Assembly (NCBI GenBank): GCA_009599575.1 | Contig: VWND01000005.1 | Span: 1,426,001-1,490,000 of the forward strand | Length of the DNA: 64,000 bases | Source of the DNA: Blumeriella jaapii | Taxonomy: Eukaryota; Ascomycota; Leotiomycetes; Helotiales; Drepanopezizaceae | Direction of reading: 5' to 3' | Part shown: piece by piece, positions 1 to 13,146 of the stretch | Position numbering within the stretch: the first letter of the stretch is position 1 | Layout: each line of letters opens with the position of its first letter | Made by a program: the position numbers and the translations under genes | Notes under the pieces: generated by a model | What the model was told of the DNA's origin: nothing | What the model saw: the letters and a program-made list of their open reading frames with translations, nothing else | The model's database searches: none

Positions 1-1437
1 TCTGAGAATCATTGCTTAAGAATATTCAACTCAATTGCAATACGACCAAAGTATATTCTTCCCCTATTGTTCATAGCTATTTCCATCACCCTTTGTTGTT
101 ACGACACAGCAGATCTTGCAAGCTTTAAAACGCCCTCAAAGCCTTTGCTTTCCCCCCAAAACGACGTATTTATCAATCTTGAACCCAGCTTGCTTGATTT
201 AAAAGAAACGTATTGATATTGTTTTGCACGCCGCATAATATGTCCTTCCTTCCTCTATGTTTTAGTCCAGTTCGCTTAGGCAAAAAGATGGGGAAGAAAA
301 AAGCAAGCTATCTTAAAACGGTCAAGGCATGCCTAACGAGCTCCATAGCTTAAAAAAAACCATTCAGTATTCCTAGCATAGCATCACACAACCTAAGAAA
401 ACAACAGCCATAAGCATCTCATAGATTATAAAGATCACCAATGATCAATGTTGGCTTTTGCGTGTTCCCGAACCAACGCTCATGACTGCTCATACAAGCT
501 AGCCACTCGAGCTGCCTTAGGGCGTGAACAGCTACGCCTTGAGGTAGCAAGAAGTGTAGAAAAAATACAAGCTCTTAGGCTCGGCATTGGGATTTTATCA
601 GTTGACAGCCAAGTTAGCAAAAAGATTCTCGTGAAAACCAAATCGGGAGATGTTCTAGAAGCTAGCTATAGTTGTTAAACAGAAGTGAGCATTTTCGGTA
701 CCCATGATACTGATACTGGCTTTGCATCCAAGATCGAGCTTCATAGAACAACTCCCTTTTTTGTGGCTAAAGACTTGTCAAAAGTCGAGGTGGATTTGAA
801 GAAACGAAAAGACTAGTAAGAGGATTGAGAAGGAGCTACTCTAGTCGCCCTTATCAACGTAAAACAAACATACTTTAAGAACATGGATCAAGCAGCAGAT
901 TGTACTATTTTTTTCACATTACACAAACAGTGTGAAACTGTACACGTGAGACTGTTAACCGTGTGGTGCTAGCTTCGAGCACGTCTCCCTTACTTGGACG
1001 TGAAAACCGCCGCCCTCTTTACTTTGTACTGCACAAATCATTGGAAACCCCGAGTTCTCGTTTTAAAAACTCCACCACTGTGTTTCATCACAACGTTGGA
1101 TGTCCTTATGGCGATAAATACGATCGTTGCGAACCGTATCCTGACTGTTGATATCACCATATCGATCTGCTGTGTGAGTGTCATGTGACACTGGTCACCT
1201 GATGTCAATGATGCGTGCATCTCATCCACGACACTCCTTTAGCACGTACACCACGAGTTCAATACACCACCCCCTACTGTATATACAGCACCACCTAAAT
1301 AGGTTTGAACAGAACTGGTTGATGTATCGAAAACCTCAATGAGTGCATACACTTGCAAACCCCCGTACTGCAGTTCACTGTGGTGAAGCAGCAAACAAAG
1401 CACCCAGAGCCGAATCTCCAACACCATCCCCACGTCC
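1..1437. other. Gene-free interval at left edge
   Basis: No open frame here shows a recognisable domain, splice-consistent extension or codon pattern. The longest candidate, 76 codons at 448-678 on the plus strand, has no family resemblance that I can name. The sequence is of average base composition and is not RIP-like, so it is probably ordinary intergenic DNA plus the downstream flank of the SGNH hydrolase gene. Confidence 0.5.
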
Positions 1438-2560
1438 TCAATTGGCGATATAGGGTGGCTTCATGTTCCAAGGATGCGCGCGAAGCTCCTCTATCATGGC
1501 CGTGACGGCATCTTCCTCGACCTGCTCGGCCACCAGCTTCGCCTTGTCCTCCTCTGCCCACTGCTCTCGAATCTCGTCGGTGATGCGGGAAGATTCGCCA
1601 TGGTCGGGTATCGAGATGCTCGTCACGGGTTCAGCCGGCCGAATGAAACCCTTCGCATCGGCCTCGACGACCCCCTCGAAGAACTTCCTGCTCATGATTT
1701 CGTATCCCGCTGCGGTCGGGTGCATGTGGTCCCAGGTCAAGTTCTCGATCTGTACGCCGTCGGAATCGCCCATCTCGACCAAAACCACGGTCTTGCCCTC
1801 GCGCTCCAGGACTCGGAATACCCTCCTCAATTGAGTGTTACAGTCCCTCACCCGATCCTGGCCGCCCCATCTCTGCGTCTCGGTCGTCGGAATCAGCGTG
1901 CCCATCACCAGAGCGGCGTTGGGCGACAATTCGAAAATCAACTCGGCGAGCGCATGATAGCGTTTGAAGAGCTCCGGCAAACTCGCGTTCTGAAAGTTGT
2001 CATTCGAACCCGCATACAGGATGACGATATTCGGCTTGTACAGGGGGAGAGATTGCTTCGCGTGGTGATAGATCTGGTCCAGCCGTACTCCTGGATATGC
2101 CTCCACGTCGTTGTCTATGATGTTTCCTGTCCGGGCCGCGCCCACCATGTTCACAGGATTGCCTGCCCGTACCAGCCTCTGTCGAAACGTCCTCCGCCAT
2201 CCAGTCTGGTCGGAGCTCTCTGCGCCGAAGACTGTCGAGGCCCCGAGGCCCATGATCCTGAGAGGGATGCCGTTCGCCAGGGGTAGTTCGAAGCCTGGGC
2301 GTTTGTAGCCTTTATTCGTCGAGGTGAACGCCAGAGTTGAGGGTATCCATGGTGACAACCACTGAGGTTCGGGGGCGCGAAACATGGAGTATGCTGCGCA
2401 CAGCAATTAGCAATTGATGTGATTCCTGGCCGAGGGGCGCAGATGTTGCTGTGCGCTACGTACCGATGATGGCGAACAGAGCCAGAAGGAGAAGCGCAGT
2501 ACCCCTCCTGGGGGAAGTATGTTTGCTGAGCATTCTGTTGATGATATGCTTCACCAGCAT
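1438..2560 (-). CDS. SGNH/GDSL-type hydrolase with N-terminal signal anchor
   Basis: Predicted secreted or membrane-tethered esterase/acylhydrolase of the SGNH superfamily, about 350 aa. Two exons: 2560-2464 and 2393-1438, joined over a 70-nt intron (2463-2394; donor GTACGT, acceptor GCGCAG, branch-like GCTAAT). Exon lengths sum to a multiple of three. Exon 1 supplies the start ATG, a basic stretch and a hydrophobic run (ALLLLALFAII), which fits a signal anchor. Exon 2 carries block I as GASTVFG (the usual GDS is replaced by GAS, with Ser as presumed nucleophile), block III as GSNDN, and block V as DHMHP with the Asp and His of the catalytic triad. The substrate is unknown; family members act on lipids, esters or acetylated polysaccharides. 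The ATG was chosen because it restores the hydrophobic N-terminus. The fold is confident, the enzymatic specificity is not. Confidence 0.85.
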
Positions 2561-3806
2561 CTGGAGATACTACTGTACGGGAAGGAAGCCGGAAAAGAAG
2601 ACATTCCGCGGGGCAGCAAAAGAAAGCACCTCCTGTCCTTACCAGTATCCGTGGCACATCAAACCATACGGAGTCCGTAAGGCCACAATCTCAGTCCCGA
2701 TGCCATTTTCTGTGCGGCATTGAAACCAAAAGGCCCATGAAACTGGCGGGGGCGGAACTTGCAGCAGCGGCGCCTCACCTTTTTTTAGCTTGACAGCCAC
2801 ACCTTATGTTCGTCTCGGAGAAATAGAAGGCCAGATCGGGTAAGACAATTCTCCTTTCGACGTTCCGATACCAGCAGGGCAGCCAGCATTACAGGGGACG
2901 CGATAAGCTTGTAGATTTCAACCCATCGCGACAGGTGCTGCTCGGAAAGCGGAAACCTCTAACAGCATTCGCCAAGTCGTCCTCTCGCTTGTGACAAGCG
3001 ACGATCTTTCTCCCCCTTGAAAAGTATGTGGTGCTCTTGAATATACTCTTTTACTGATAAGATATCTATGCGAATCCGAGAGCAGCGTACTGCTTTGCGC
3101 AGCAATTGCAGCTTCGGACATTATGTTTTTTAAAAAGCATGCGGTGCTACTCGTCATTAAGGATATCCAGATACTACCAAGTCTTGGAAGCAGCGTTGGA
3201 GCCTGTCTATGGTCCTTGGAAGTTGTTTACTCGATACTGCATGGTCTTCCGATCAGACGAAACGGATGTGAGACATCCCAAATTAGCTTTTACTGTGGTC
3301 AAATCAACAGATATGCTTATCGGCAACAAAAAGTCATCGTAATTAAACTTCATGTTATGGCCCGCAACTTTAATTCACAAAAGTAAAGTCGAGATCGTGG
3401 TGCTGAGGTAGGTGAAGACTAGTGGGAGATACCAAGCAGTCAAAGAGAACGCCAGAAGACTCTCATGCGAAGACAGGCTGCAAGACGAGACCGATTATTG
3501 CGGTGGAGGCGTATTGCGCCTTGTAACTTTTGCTGGAATGGGCGACTCGTTTTGGTCTTGTGGAAAGTGTCGCATATTTATCTGACTTTTGAAAACGCCA
3601 CCCATGAGACATGAAGGCTTAGGGCTTGGTATGGCCGTACTGAAAAAACCTGTCAATCATGAAAGGCGAGCACGGGATATTTTGGCAAAGGCTGACAAGC
3701 GTATTCTACTTAGTGCAGTAGCTCTCTTGTGCAAAGGTTTCCCGTCACGACCGAGCATCCCCAAAGCCCAACAGCCACATAACAGCACCTCCTCAGCAAA
3801 CCACAG
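2561..3806. other. Intergenic, no gene seen
   Basis: This is about 1.2 kb between the SGNH hydrolase start and the 3' end of the hydrolase pseudogene. Short open frames on both strands (for example 3106-3342 plus) lack any domain or splice support. Nothing regulatory can be assigned beyond presumed promoter DNA for the minus-strand SGNH gene. Confidence 0.45.
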
Positions 3807-5213
3807 CTAAACCTGTCTCGTACTCTGGATGTGCTCAAGAGCCTCCAACAAGTGCAGCACGAACTTGGCCGGGGTCTCAGTCGCGGCAAAATGACCCAAC
3901 TCGGGCATCGACTTGTGCTTGGCACCAGGTATCTTGTCGCAGGTCGCCTGCGCCATAGCAGAAGTGTTGCCCCAATCGTACTCGCCCGTGAGCATAAACA
4001 CCGGTCACTTCCTGGTGTCGATCTTGCCGACGCGGAACCGCCCGTCCCAGCCGCCGAAGTAGATGTCCAGGTCGCCGTGGAAGATGCCGTATGCTTGCGC
4101 GCTGTACAGGTGCCAGATGAGTTGGCAATTGGCGAAGAGAGCGGTAGGACACATCATCTGGGGTGCGTCAGGTCTTTCCATCTTGGGTGCAATAGGGGTT
4201 GAGATACACCATATATCCACTCAGTGCTGTACAGAGATTGATTGACGTATGGCGACCTGTCGTGTAACTGTTTCTCCTTATTTAGGTAATCGGACCTTCG
4301 TTACACGACATCGGCATCGGAATCAGTGATGAGTGTCGCACGTACTCACCTCTGCAGAGGTATGGTCCCACCAGCACCAACTTCCTCAGCCCGGATCGCA
4401 ACATTCAAACACATCTGTCCCGCCATGCTCGCGCCGCGTACAACAGACTTGTTCAACTTGAGTGTCCTAATCAAAGCCGCGATAGCGCCAACATAGCTAT
4501 CCTCCGTATTGGTGTGTAGTCCGGGCGGGAGAGCATATGGGAAGCTGCGTCCGTGGCCCGAAAGATCCAGAGCATACATGCTACCCTTTTTGCGCATCTC
4601 TGAATGATTCATGACACCGTGGTACTGGCGGCTACCCGAGCCATCAATGTGCAAGAACAGAATTTCCTGGCCGCCTTCGCCGCTCTGCTCGTAGAACACT
4701 TTGCGGCGGCCCTGGACTGGCGCGGTAATGTAAGTGTATTGTCCATCGATGTGGTCCTCGTCACTCTCGGGCTGAGTGCCTTCTCACATAGGGCCGCTCT
4801 GAGCATCACGGGGCATCACGGAGCATCTCGTGGGCTCTTTTCCAGAGATGCACGTAGTTGTAAAATGCAAGCTAGTCGCCGAGAACCTCAATGCCGTCTT
4901 GCTTGATGGTCGTCCCGAACATGCCCCAGAAGCTCTGGCACGGCATCTCTGGAACCGGCTTGAAGAATTGCACCCATTTCTCGGGTAGGGTGGATAGCGT
5001 GAAGACTGCTTTTTGGTAGCTGTCTGTCTCGGCAACGCCGCTCTCGTTGTTGACTGTTACGAGCACGGTGTTGTCTGAGCCGGAGGCCTTGATCCCGAGT
5101 GTAATGGGACTTGTGATCTCAGGGGTCTGGGCGAAAGCCCGGAATTGTGGATCTTCGAGAAGAAAACCATTGAATTTAGGAATAGCGATTTGGAGCTAAA
5201 TGGCGATTTGGGG
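3807..5213 (-). pseudogene. Decayed two-part alpha/beta-hydrolase gene
   Basis: Relic of a gene read right to left. The N-terminal part (about 5213-4870) is a separate domain I cannot name with certainty. It is followed by an alpha/beta-hydrolase domain with a nucleophile elbow of the G-x-S-x-G type (GASMAG, near 4420). A later piece reads MLTGEYDWGNTSAMAQ and then ELGH, the usual position of the catalytic His. Lesions seen directly: in-frame TAG at 5198-5196 and 4874-4872, in-frame TGA at 4786-4784 and 4007-4005, a 10-bp tandem duplication (GCATCACGG repeated at 4803 and 4813) that shifts frame, and an apparent frame change near 4170. The protein sequence on both sides of each break remains coherent, so decay is recent. 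A likely intron starts at 4340 (GTGAGT). TAG for CAG and TGA for CGA are C-to-T changes compatible with RIP. No function should be assumed for the present locus. Confidence 0.8.
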
Positions 5214-7563
5214 CTGAAAGAGAAGGTTGCTCCAGCCGTAAATAGAACCTATGGTGACTTAGAATACTCAGGATAAGTTAGGGTTTCGAGAACTTGGAAA
5301 ACAACTTCGAGCATGGTTCAGAAGTACGCCTGTGTAGCAGTATATTTTGATAATCTGAGTCCGGAATAAGGGAAAATGTTTATCTCGCACCACCCACGTC
5401 ACTATTGCGTACAATACAAGAGCCACCCATCTTACGCCTGCAGCAGAAGAGTGCTATCGGGCAAGACTATACGACTCATGTAGATTTGGCTCTTTTAGAA
5501 TCTTGGTGTATAAGGCATTTGGATAGTAAGGCGGCTTCTATGGCACAAGTGCCACTTCCTAGATGGCACTCTGTGCGACGGGGATCGACAAGGAACTTGC
5601 AGCTTTGAAGATCGACCATTGGCAAATAGAAAAGAGCTTAAGTCCGCCTGCGGACTCTTGAGCTTCCCAGTTTGATATCCACAAGGGTGTTGCATGCGCA
5701 ACTGGTGACTCGAGCTAAGGATACCTCGCTTAATCCTCACTAGACTTTTGAATGTAAACAATAAACTTGAAATGATCTCAAGCGTGTGCTTAGACCACAG
5801 AGCTTTAACATGGCCGTAAAAACTTTGGATATCTCGGAATACGCTGTGAGGTTGTGTGAGGCACCTCCGTGCAATTCAATTTACGGCATGTTTTAGGATG
5901 TTCGTGTCGGCTGTTGTTCATGACATAGAGCCCAGAATGCTAACATAACAATCAGTCAAAATGGCAACGCGCAGTTTTTTCAACCGTAATATTACATAAT
6001 TCACTCGGCTGAGAAAAGCCAGTGGAAGATTCCAGCATGATCTAACTTGCCTGTTAACAACCATGGCTTGAGAGGCATTTTCCCATCCCTTCCTGCCTAT
6101 TTTGTCCTCAAATTAAACTCCAAAAGGTTACATGTTTCTGAACATCCGAATCAGTTTTGCTCGGAAACTAGGCCCAGAAGGCTACAAAGAGTTGTACTGA
6201 AACTTTACTACTGTCAAGATTCCAACTGTTGCCAGCGTAAAAATCTCTCTGGCTGTTTCTAGCTGAAAGGAGGAGACGCACCAATACACTTCTCTTGCAT
6301 GAAAATGTTCTGGGCTCAGATTCCAGAATAAAAGAATTAACACATCAGGTTTTTGGTAACAGTGAAAAGGACGCAGCTATTCCACTTCCATGTGATGATT
6401 CTTGTGTACTGAATATTCTTGATTGGATGTCAAGAAAGACGCTGATCGACAGCATTTTATAGACCTTCTCAAGCTTGCTTACTAGTGTTCATTATGCCTG
6501 TTTAGAAAAGAACCTGTTTTGGGAAGGGACAGCTGTGCAGGTGGATACGGAGCACTTTAGGAAGTTACGTTAATTCACTGTTAAGCGATTCGCAAGCAAG
6601 CGAGTTTGAGGGATCTATAAAATACACGTCGACCGGCCGTGCATTTCTTTGATCCCCAATATCCATCTTCACAAATTTGTTGAAAGTGTCATTGGAAAAT
6701 CTGCACTTTGTCGATCATAACAAAAAAGCTGGATGCTAATGCTGTCTGGAAGCTCGTGCGGACCTTTCTTCGAACAGTTGGAAAGATAGTCAATGCTTGA
6801 TTTTCTTCCAGCTTAAAATTTTGCTTTGACAGCAACAGTAAAATCTGACAGCAATAAACACACATATGTAAATATAACTTTCTATAGCTTTCCGTATCTA
6901 TTTTAACAGCTACTCTTTCTCAAACAAGTCCTTCCTTGATAGAAATTTTGAATTTTCGCGACCGAGCGACGTGAAAGATTTGGAGCCAATCCGAGCATGA
7001 TGACACCCTCTGGAAATGTCTTCTACGTCTCGAGCAATCCCCTCCTTTGGTCCGCCGCCTGCGCGCGCGCTAAAGCGTGAAAAGGCGCGGGGAAATCGCT
7101 ACTGCTAAAGCCGTGGCGCCGATCTTTCCGCATGCAGGCTTGAGTTTTAGGTTGGAAATTGAGTTTGGAAATTCCGGGGTAAGATCTGGGGTAGAGGTGT
7201 TGGCCATGCCTTGGTTTCGCAGCACGAGACTTTCGGTGAACGGCTGTTTGCGAGATAGAACACTGAGGGGGAGAGGGACATTTGAAGGATACGATTAGCA
7301 TGAGATGACTGTAACTGAAATGAGGATAAGAGAAAAGACCTGTTTTCGGGAAACTTTTTTTTTCTTGAGCGAGCGAGCGAGTTCATAAATTACTTCAGCA
7401 TTAAGTAGCTACAGCTGCAGCGAGCCACAATTCCAGCTCCAGCTCGACAGGGACCCAATTCTCAGGTCCAGATCTATCCGTGGATACGAATCTCACCGCA
7501 CTTTCCTCCATCGTCGGGTATATAGGTATTGCGGGCAATGTTGACGATTCCAGAGACCTTCGC
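5214..7563. other. Intergenic, 2.3 kb without a supported gene
   Basis: Only short, unsupported open frames occur. The first part presumably held the promoter of the pseudogene. The last part is the downstream flank of the acetate-transporter-like gene. I see no repeat, RNA gene or conserved coding piece. Confidence 0.45.
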
Positions 7564-8619
7564 TTATGCCGAGTGCGACTCCTCCGCCTTCGCCCTCTGG
7601 CTAGCACCCTTGATCATAGTTGAGAGGTCACCGACCGGAAGCTGGATAGGAAAATCCAGAGCGGCAAGCATGATTGCGAACAGCAAGTACCATCCAGCCA
7701 TGCAAGTGACGAACGTGAATGCCCCCGCCGCGATCTGCAATCTGCCAGCCAGAGCAGCGGCGGATGGGTCGGCATTGCCAATGCTGTTGGCGAGTTGCCA
7801 GTAGGAACCGGCCAGAAGGCCGAATGCACAGACGAGGGTGAAGAAGATGACGACGAAGATGACGTTGGTGCGCAGCGCACACAGGAGGTAGATGAAGCAG
7901 AGCACACCCATGAAAACGAGGAAGAAACCAAAGGAAGCCGTAAATTCGACAGTCGCGAGACCTTCCGCCGGTGCGGCAGGATCGGGAGAGTACGATGAGT
8001 AGGCGGCGTAAAATGGTTGCAGAGTGGCGGCAAAAGAGAGCCAGTAAGCACCGAACGACATGAACACGACGAAGGGAAAGGTATTGCCGAGGATGAACTC
8101 CAAGAATCCACCGACAAGCATGAGAAGGCCGCCAAAGAAGAAGTAAGCACCACTGGAGATGATGAGTATGTTTAGCTGAGAATGATGTGGATGTTGCTTA
8201 CATTCCCGAGGCACCGTGGCCGCCTGCACCTCGCCAGCCCATGAGGTTTGCAGAGAGCGGTGATAGAGAGAGCAGAAACCCGACCAAGGCACTGGAATCG
8301 TTAGTTTGGGTGATACTGGATCTCGGCGGCATGCTTACAGTGGTGTGGGGTTACCAAATGTCTTGCGAAGATCCCCCTTCACATTGTTTTGAGGCGAGAG
8401 ATAGATCTTCTCGAACAGCTCCGGAGAGATAGAGATGCTCCCAGCCGTTCTGATTCTGTGTAAGGCGTCTCCGTGATCCATGTTGGTATCGTTCAGGTGG
8501 TAGCTGTTTCCTCCATAATTCCCATTCCCACTGGCGTAGCCGCTGTTAGCGCCGTAGTCTTTCTCCAAGATTTCACCGTTATCGTTGGCACGGGCCTGGG
8601 AATGGTGTTCTGTTGTCAT
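7564..8619 (-). CDS. GPR1/FUN34/SatP-family acetate transporter
   Basis: Plasma-membrane protein of the acetate uptake transporter family (GPR1/FUN34/YaaH; relatives are yeast Ady2/Ato1 and Aspergillus AcpA), about 319 aa. Three exons: 8619-8339, 8291-8202 and 8152-7564, with 47-nt and 49-nt introns (both donors GTAAGC, acceptors CCAG and CTCCAG). The sum is exactly 320 codons. The N-terminal ~90 residues are hydrophilic and Gly/Asn-rich. They end in FGNPTPLALVGF, which matches the family signature N-P-x-P/G at the start of helix 1. Helices follow through GAYFFFGGLLMLVGGFLEF, the FVVFMSFGAYWLSFA segment and the C-terminal AGWYLLFAIMLA, giving about six membrane spans. An in-frame ATG lies a few codons upstream on some readings; MTTEHH was preferred because it matches the hydrophilic family N-terminus. 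Family members are typically induced by acetate and repressed by glucose, but nothing here shows this directly. Confidence 0.93.
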
Positions 8620-11600
8620 TTTGGAAGACTCAACGAAGAGATTCAACTTGTTCTATTGAACGGGGTATCAATACGAGCACGTCAATGTAGAGCTTCTCTT
8701 GAGAGAGCTCAAGGGGTTATGTAGTTGTTGGTCCAAGCACTTCCCCCACACCTCCGCACTTTTGGACCCCGGGAAGTCTAAAAGGTAGTTGTGAGGCAGA
8801 TGCATCTGGCGATGCTAATAAGAGTAGCTAATTTAGAAGATCGGCTCATGAGCCCGGAAGGGTACAAGTGACTGCATTGGCAGCGGGGAAGCTCGAGACC
8901 AGTGTGGCTTTAAGAAGCTATCTGCGAACATCTACTCGTGATTGGATCACGGGGGATCCTAGTGTCGGATCGCTCTCTTGCCTTGCCTAGGACTGAATTT
9001 TTGTTCAACTTCGAAGCTGATTCTAATTGCATACGAAATGGTTCGTGATGAATCGCGTGGATTTGATACGGAGCTGGAGAAATGCCGGATAGGGAAACAT
9101 CGATCTCACCTTTAGTACAACGGACGGCAGCCGAGAATGCGGGGAAGCGCTAGCCACGACCACGACTGGGGACCCTCCCAGTCCGGTAAGTACTTAGTGG
9201 CAATAAGTAAACAAACCCATCATTGCTGATCCTTGCTTTGGGGATACAGATGACAGGATTTTGTTTACACAATACTAATACTAACAGGTACAAAGAAGTT
9301 TGGAGCAGGCATGCATCGTTGTCGACAACACTTGGCCTTATTCGAGTCTTACTCTGCAAGTTGCGTGGCGAAGCTTTGCATTACTAACTGTAACAACTTT
9401 CTTTTGAAGCTTGTTATCTTGAGAGCTCATGAAGCGTGTTATTCATGATCCACAGTCGATAATCTGGAATGCCAATTGTACGCACGATGTTTGACGTCGG
9501 ATGTCGCACGGAACTAAAGGCTGCAGATGCAAGAGAATACCGGAGATTTAAGTTTCTTCTAGGAAACAAGGGAACAGAGAGTATATTCTATCGAATCATC
9601 GAGTCGTAGCAATATTCGGAGAGACAGTTCATAGACTAGAACTAGTTCGCGGTGAAAGTTTATCAAGCACCACGTGCAGTCACACTTACTCGGCCTTAGT
9701 TTGACCCCCGCCCCGGGCTCGGCTAGAGTACGGCAATTGAACTTTACCTGTTTGCTAAAAACTTGGTTCCAATCTGCCGGGTCCGTAGGTTGGTACAACC
9801 ACCCGGCGAGCAGTTCCATCACGCTCTCGTGACCAGGTCATTCTTGACCAGGCAGGAGGGGAAAAACATGCAAGACTGCAGATCCGGCGCGGAGAATCTA
9901 TGCTGGCGGCTCGGTTTCGCTGCGGGGAATGGGGCCGCGAAATGTTATGTACAATTCTGGCCTACCGATCTTGCACACAGAAAGAGGTGGTTACTTTTGC
10001 TTATTTCGTATGACATCTTGTTTGTCTGCTAGTGTCATTAATAAGATCGCCGAGCCTCGCTTGTGGCATTGTATATCAACAAAGCGTACTTGGCCGAGCT
10101 GGAGTGACAACGATCCTTCATGTGCATGTTTATGCTGACTCTTATTACCAAATCACTTCCTTCGGTTCTCTTTCCAATACTTTATTAGTCACAATTTCCA
10201 AAAGGTGAAATCAACTGTCTTTCTTTTGTTCCTCTCATTTACCCTAAAGGCTCGGAATCCGTAAACCCTTCTTCTTTTAGCCTTTGCAAGATCCTATACC
10301 TGCCTGTATCGAAACTCCATCATTCTCATCAGCAAGTTAATCAGGTTCCAAGAGGTGATTAGCACGGCCGTCAATCAGATGGTGCGTTTTTTTGTTTCTT
10401 TTGAACTTAAGAGGCTTGTAAGTCCTAGTCTGAATATGAGGCTCCCTACACTACTAGACTATTGACGACTTCATAGGTCGAATAAAGTTACTCATAAGAT
10501 GGCAATGAGACGAAAGATCTAGATGCAACGTCTCTGATTTTCCATTGGGAAGGGAAAAATCAACTCGATCCCTGGGAGCTAGAAGAGCCACCTCTCTCTT
10601 CTGGATGCCGGGTGCGTAAGAAAGATAAGGGTGACCGGATCAACTGATCCTGAGTATCGAAGTAGCTTGACACGAAATGCTTCTGGTCCCCTAACTCAGC
10701 TGCAATAGGTCTTACAAAAAACGTCAATTCAAATGACTCAAGGGCTGTAAACAATAGTCAATGGCGTTTCGGACATCCCATTAACTAAAGCAAGGTGGTG
10801 TAAACAAACCCGAAGGTTCTTAATTTGGTTAGTGAAAGTAGCTGAATTCGCTCTTTTCAGTCGACAAACCTCCAGCCGAAATGAGAAAGCACATGAATGA
10901 TCTATCCGACGTTATCACCAATCCTACCGAACAAATCACACACTCCATCGTGTTGATTTGCTAACAAAAAATTTCAAGTACGGTCTTTGCAAGATCCCAT
11001 ATCCGTCGTAAGACAGGATAATCAAGTGTTTTTTATGCCTTTTTAGTTTTGTGAAATGTAATCTTGTGAAGTATTTTTACTGTGCTAACTCAAATCAAAA
11101 ATGACAATATGCGAGTAACTTGGCAAGAACATTTTTGCGAACTGGTGAATAGGTACAAACCTTGTAAATTTTTCCATCAATCGCATTCTGAAAATAAATG
11201 TCAAACGTTACGATCTGGCACTTAGGAGCCTTGAGCGCAGCTATGCCCAGAACAGTATATGTTGAGGTGGTGGTACAGCATGATGTTAAATCTGCTTCTT
11301 CTTATCGTGGAATGGATGTGTTGAGGTAAAAGAGAGGAAGTCAAAGATGTTTCATTCTTCGTGCCCTAACGGCGGTTTATGTACAGTACCTAGTTATAGA
11401 TGTTCTAATACTATGGAAGGTGCGAGCCTTCAAATATGAATGATGACGTGGTGACTTGTAATCATCTCGTCATCATGTTCCTTCCCCTACGTTAAAGGAT
11501 GCTTCATGCATATATTATATTTGTGTAACAGGATGTTTTATATACTCTTTGAGCGCCTCGTTTCCTTGCCATGAGATTCTAGCTCGCTAAATAGCGGGAA

Positions 11601-13146
11601 GCTACTGTGTGAGTCATTGACATGACACATCTTCTTACTTCCCGACATTGGATCTGCGCTGGAACCGTAAAAAGCAGGTGAAACGCCATCGAGAAACCAG
11701 CAGATTCATCTTATTGCCACTTGAGGACTAGCGATATATCACATCTTGGTCAGCCAAATACTCTAACCTTTCCACTCGATCCCTACCCAAGTAGGTTCAA
11801 AGAAGAGAAGTTTCCCTGGCTCTGCTCTGTTACAGAGGATCTGGGAACGCATTGGAATCTTCACGTTTGGTCAAAAGAAAAGCCTTTGGGAAACAAAACC
11901 CATTTTCCTTAGCGCAGCACTCCTTCCACCGAGAGCAATAATCGCTCACATACCTTGAGCAAGCGAGCTCGCAAAGTGAAAACCATCTGTGTTGTCGAAT
12001 AGACACGCAGTCAGTCTCCACGCTCGGCTAGCTGGCGTGCCAATACCCGTGCTGTAATATCTATATATGATGCCCTCAGCGTACCTCGGATTTCTTACTG
12101 TTACGTAACTGCTGAGCAACTGATGCCATTGCCTATCACCGATGTTTATGACAGCATTTTCATACCCGGGCTGGCCTTTTCATTCAGGAAGATACGTTTG
12201 AGTTCTGAAAATCGTTTTTCTGCCTAGATATCTTTCTTTCTAGTTGGTTGTTGACAACTTGGAATCCGTAATGCGGAAGCACAATAGACAGGTAGGAAAA
12301 GAAAAAAAAAACTTTCGAAGTCGTTGACAGCGAGTCCTTCAAACGACATGTTACCACGTAACAACAGTTACTAAACTAAAGAGGAAAGTTTTCGACGGGC
12401 AGTGATTGTAATCCCACCAGGCACCCCCAACCAACGAAAAGAAGAAAAGAATTGGCAGTCAAAAAGCAAGAAAATCAAATACCCAGCGACAGCAATAGGC
12501 CCCTAGGGAGATCTCAAAACAGCCATGCATCCCATCCCCAAAACCCCCAAGCACAAAACATTCCCCCCGAGCGAGCAAAGACGCCAAAAAGCCAAGCCAA
12601 GCCAAGCCCACTCCCGCTCGATCACCGACCAGCCATGTTCTGCTGACGGGAGAAAAGCTCAACTGCGATATCTCCCTCCCAAAAAAAGGGAGGGGAGAGG
12701 TGATATATATACATTTTGGAAGATACACCTAGACCACTACCTAGACCAATACCTAGACCAAGCTAGCTCTACCTTAGAGTCACTCGCTACTTACAACCTT
12801 ACCTTACCTCGTAGGACAGTCACTCTCACTCGCTCCCTCCGTCTCTAACTACCTAACCGCTCGCTCGCTTACCCACCTAAACCCGCTCCCGTTGTAAGCA
12901 GCAAGTGCGAGTTGGAAAAAGAAAACAGAAGAAATAAAAAAGCGAGAGAGATTCAGATCTGTTTCTCACCGATACTTTACTCGCCGCCTTGACGAAAGAT
13001 GGAGTGTGGCGTCTATGATGAATGATGACGACGAAAAGCCTTAGACGCAAGTCCAGTATTATTTGTATAATCGTGCTAGCTACAAAGCATACTCTCCTTC
13101 GCACGAAAATACACCTCCCCGCTCTCGCTCCCCACCTCCTCCGTTC
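8620..13146. other. 4.5-kb gene-free interval
   Basis: No open frame with domain content or convincing exon structure was found. The base composition is normal, not RIP-like. Simple-sequence patches occur near its right end: AGCCA repeats around 12592-12609 and three copies of a CCTAGACCA-like unit at about 12727-12762. The last few hundred bases are probably the 3' flank of the M3 peptidase gene. Long non-coding RNAs or small genes cannot be excluded by reading alone. Confidence 0.4.
12725..12765. repeat. Short tandem repeat, CCTAGACCA-like unit
   Basis: Three imperfect copies of an approximately 12-bp unit containing CTAGACCA lie head to tail just downstream of the M3 peptidase gene. The patch is a simple minisatellite and no function can be assigned. 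Confidence 0.6.

Noticed and set aside
1474..2286. Plus-strand open frame of 270 codons
   Set aside because: Antisense to the SGNH hydrolase exon; no domain content.
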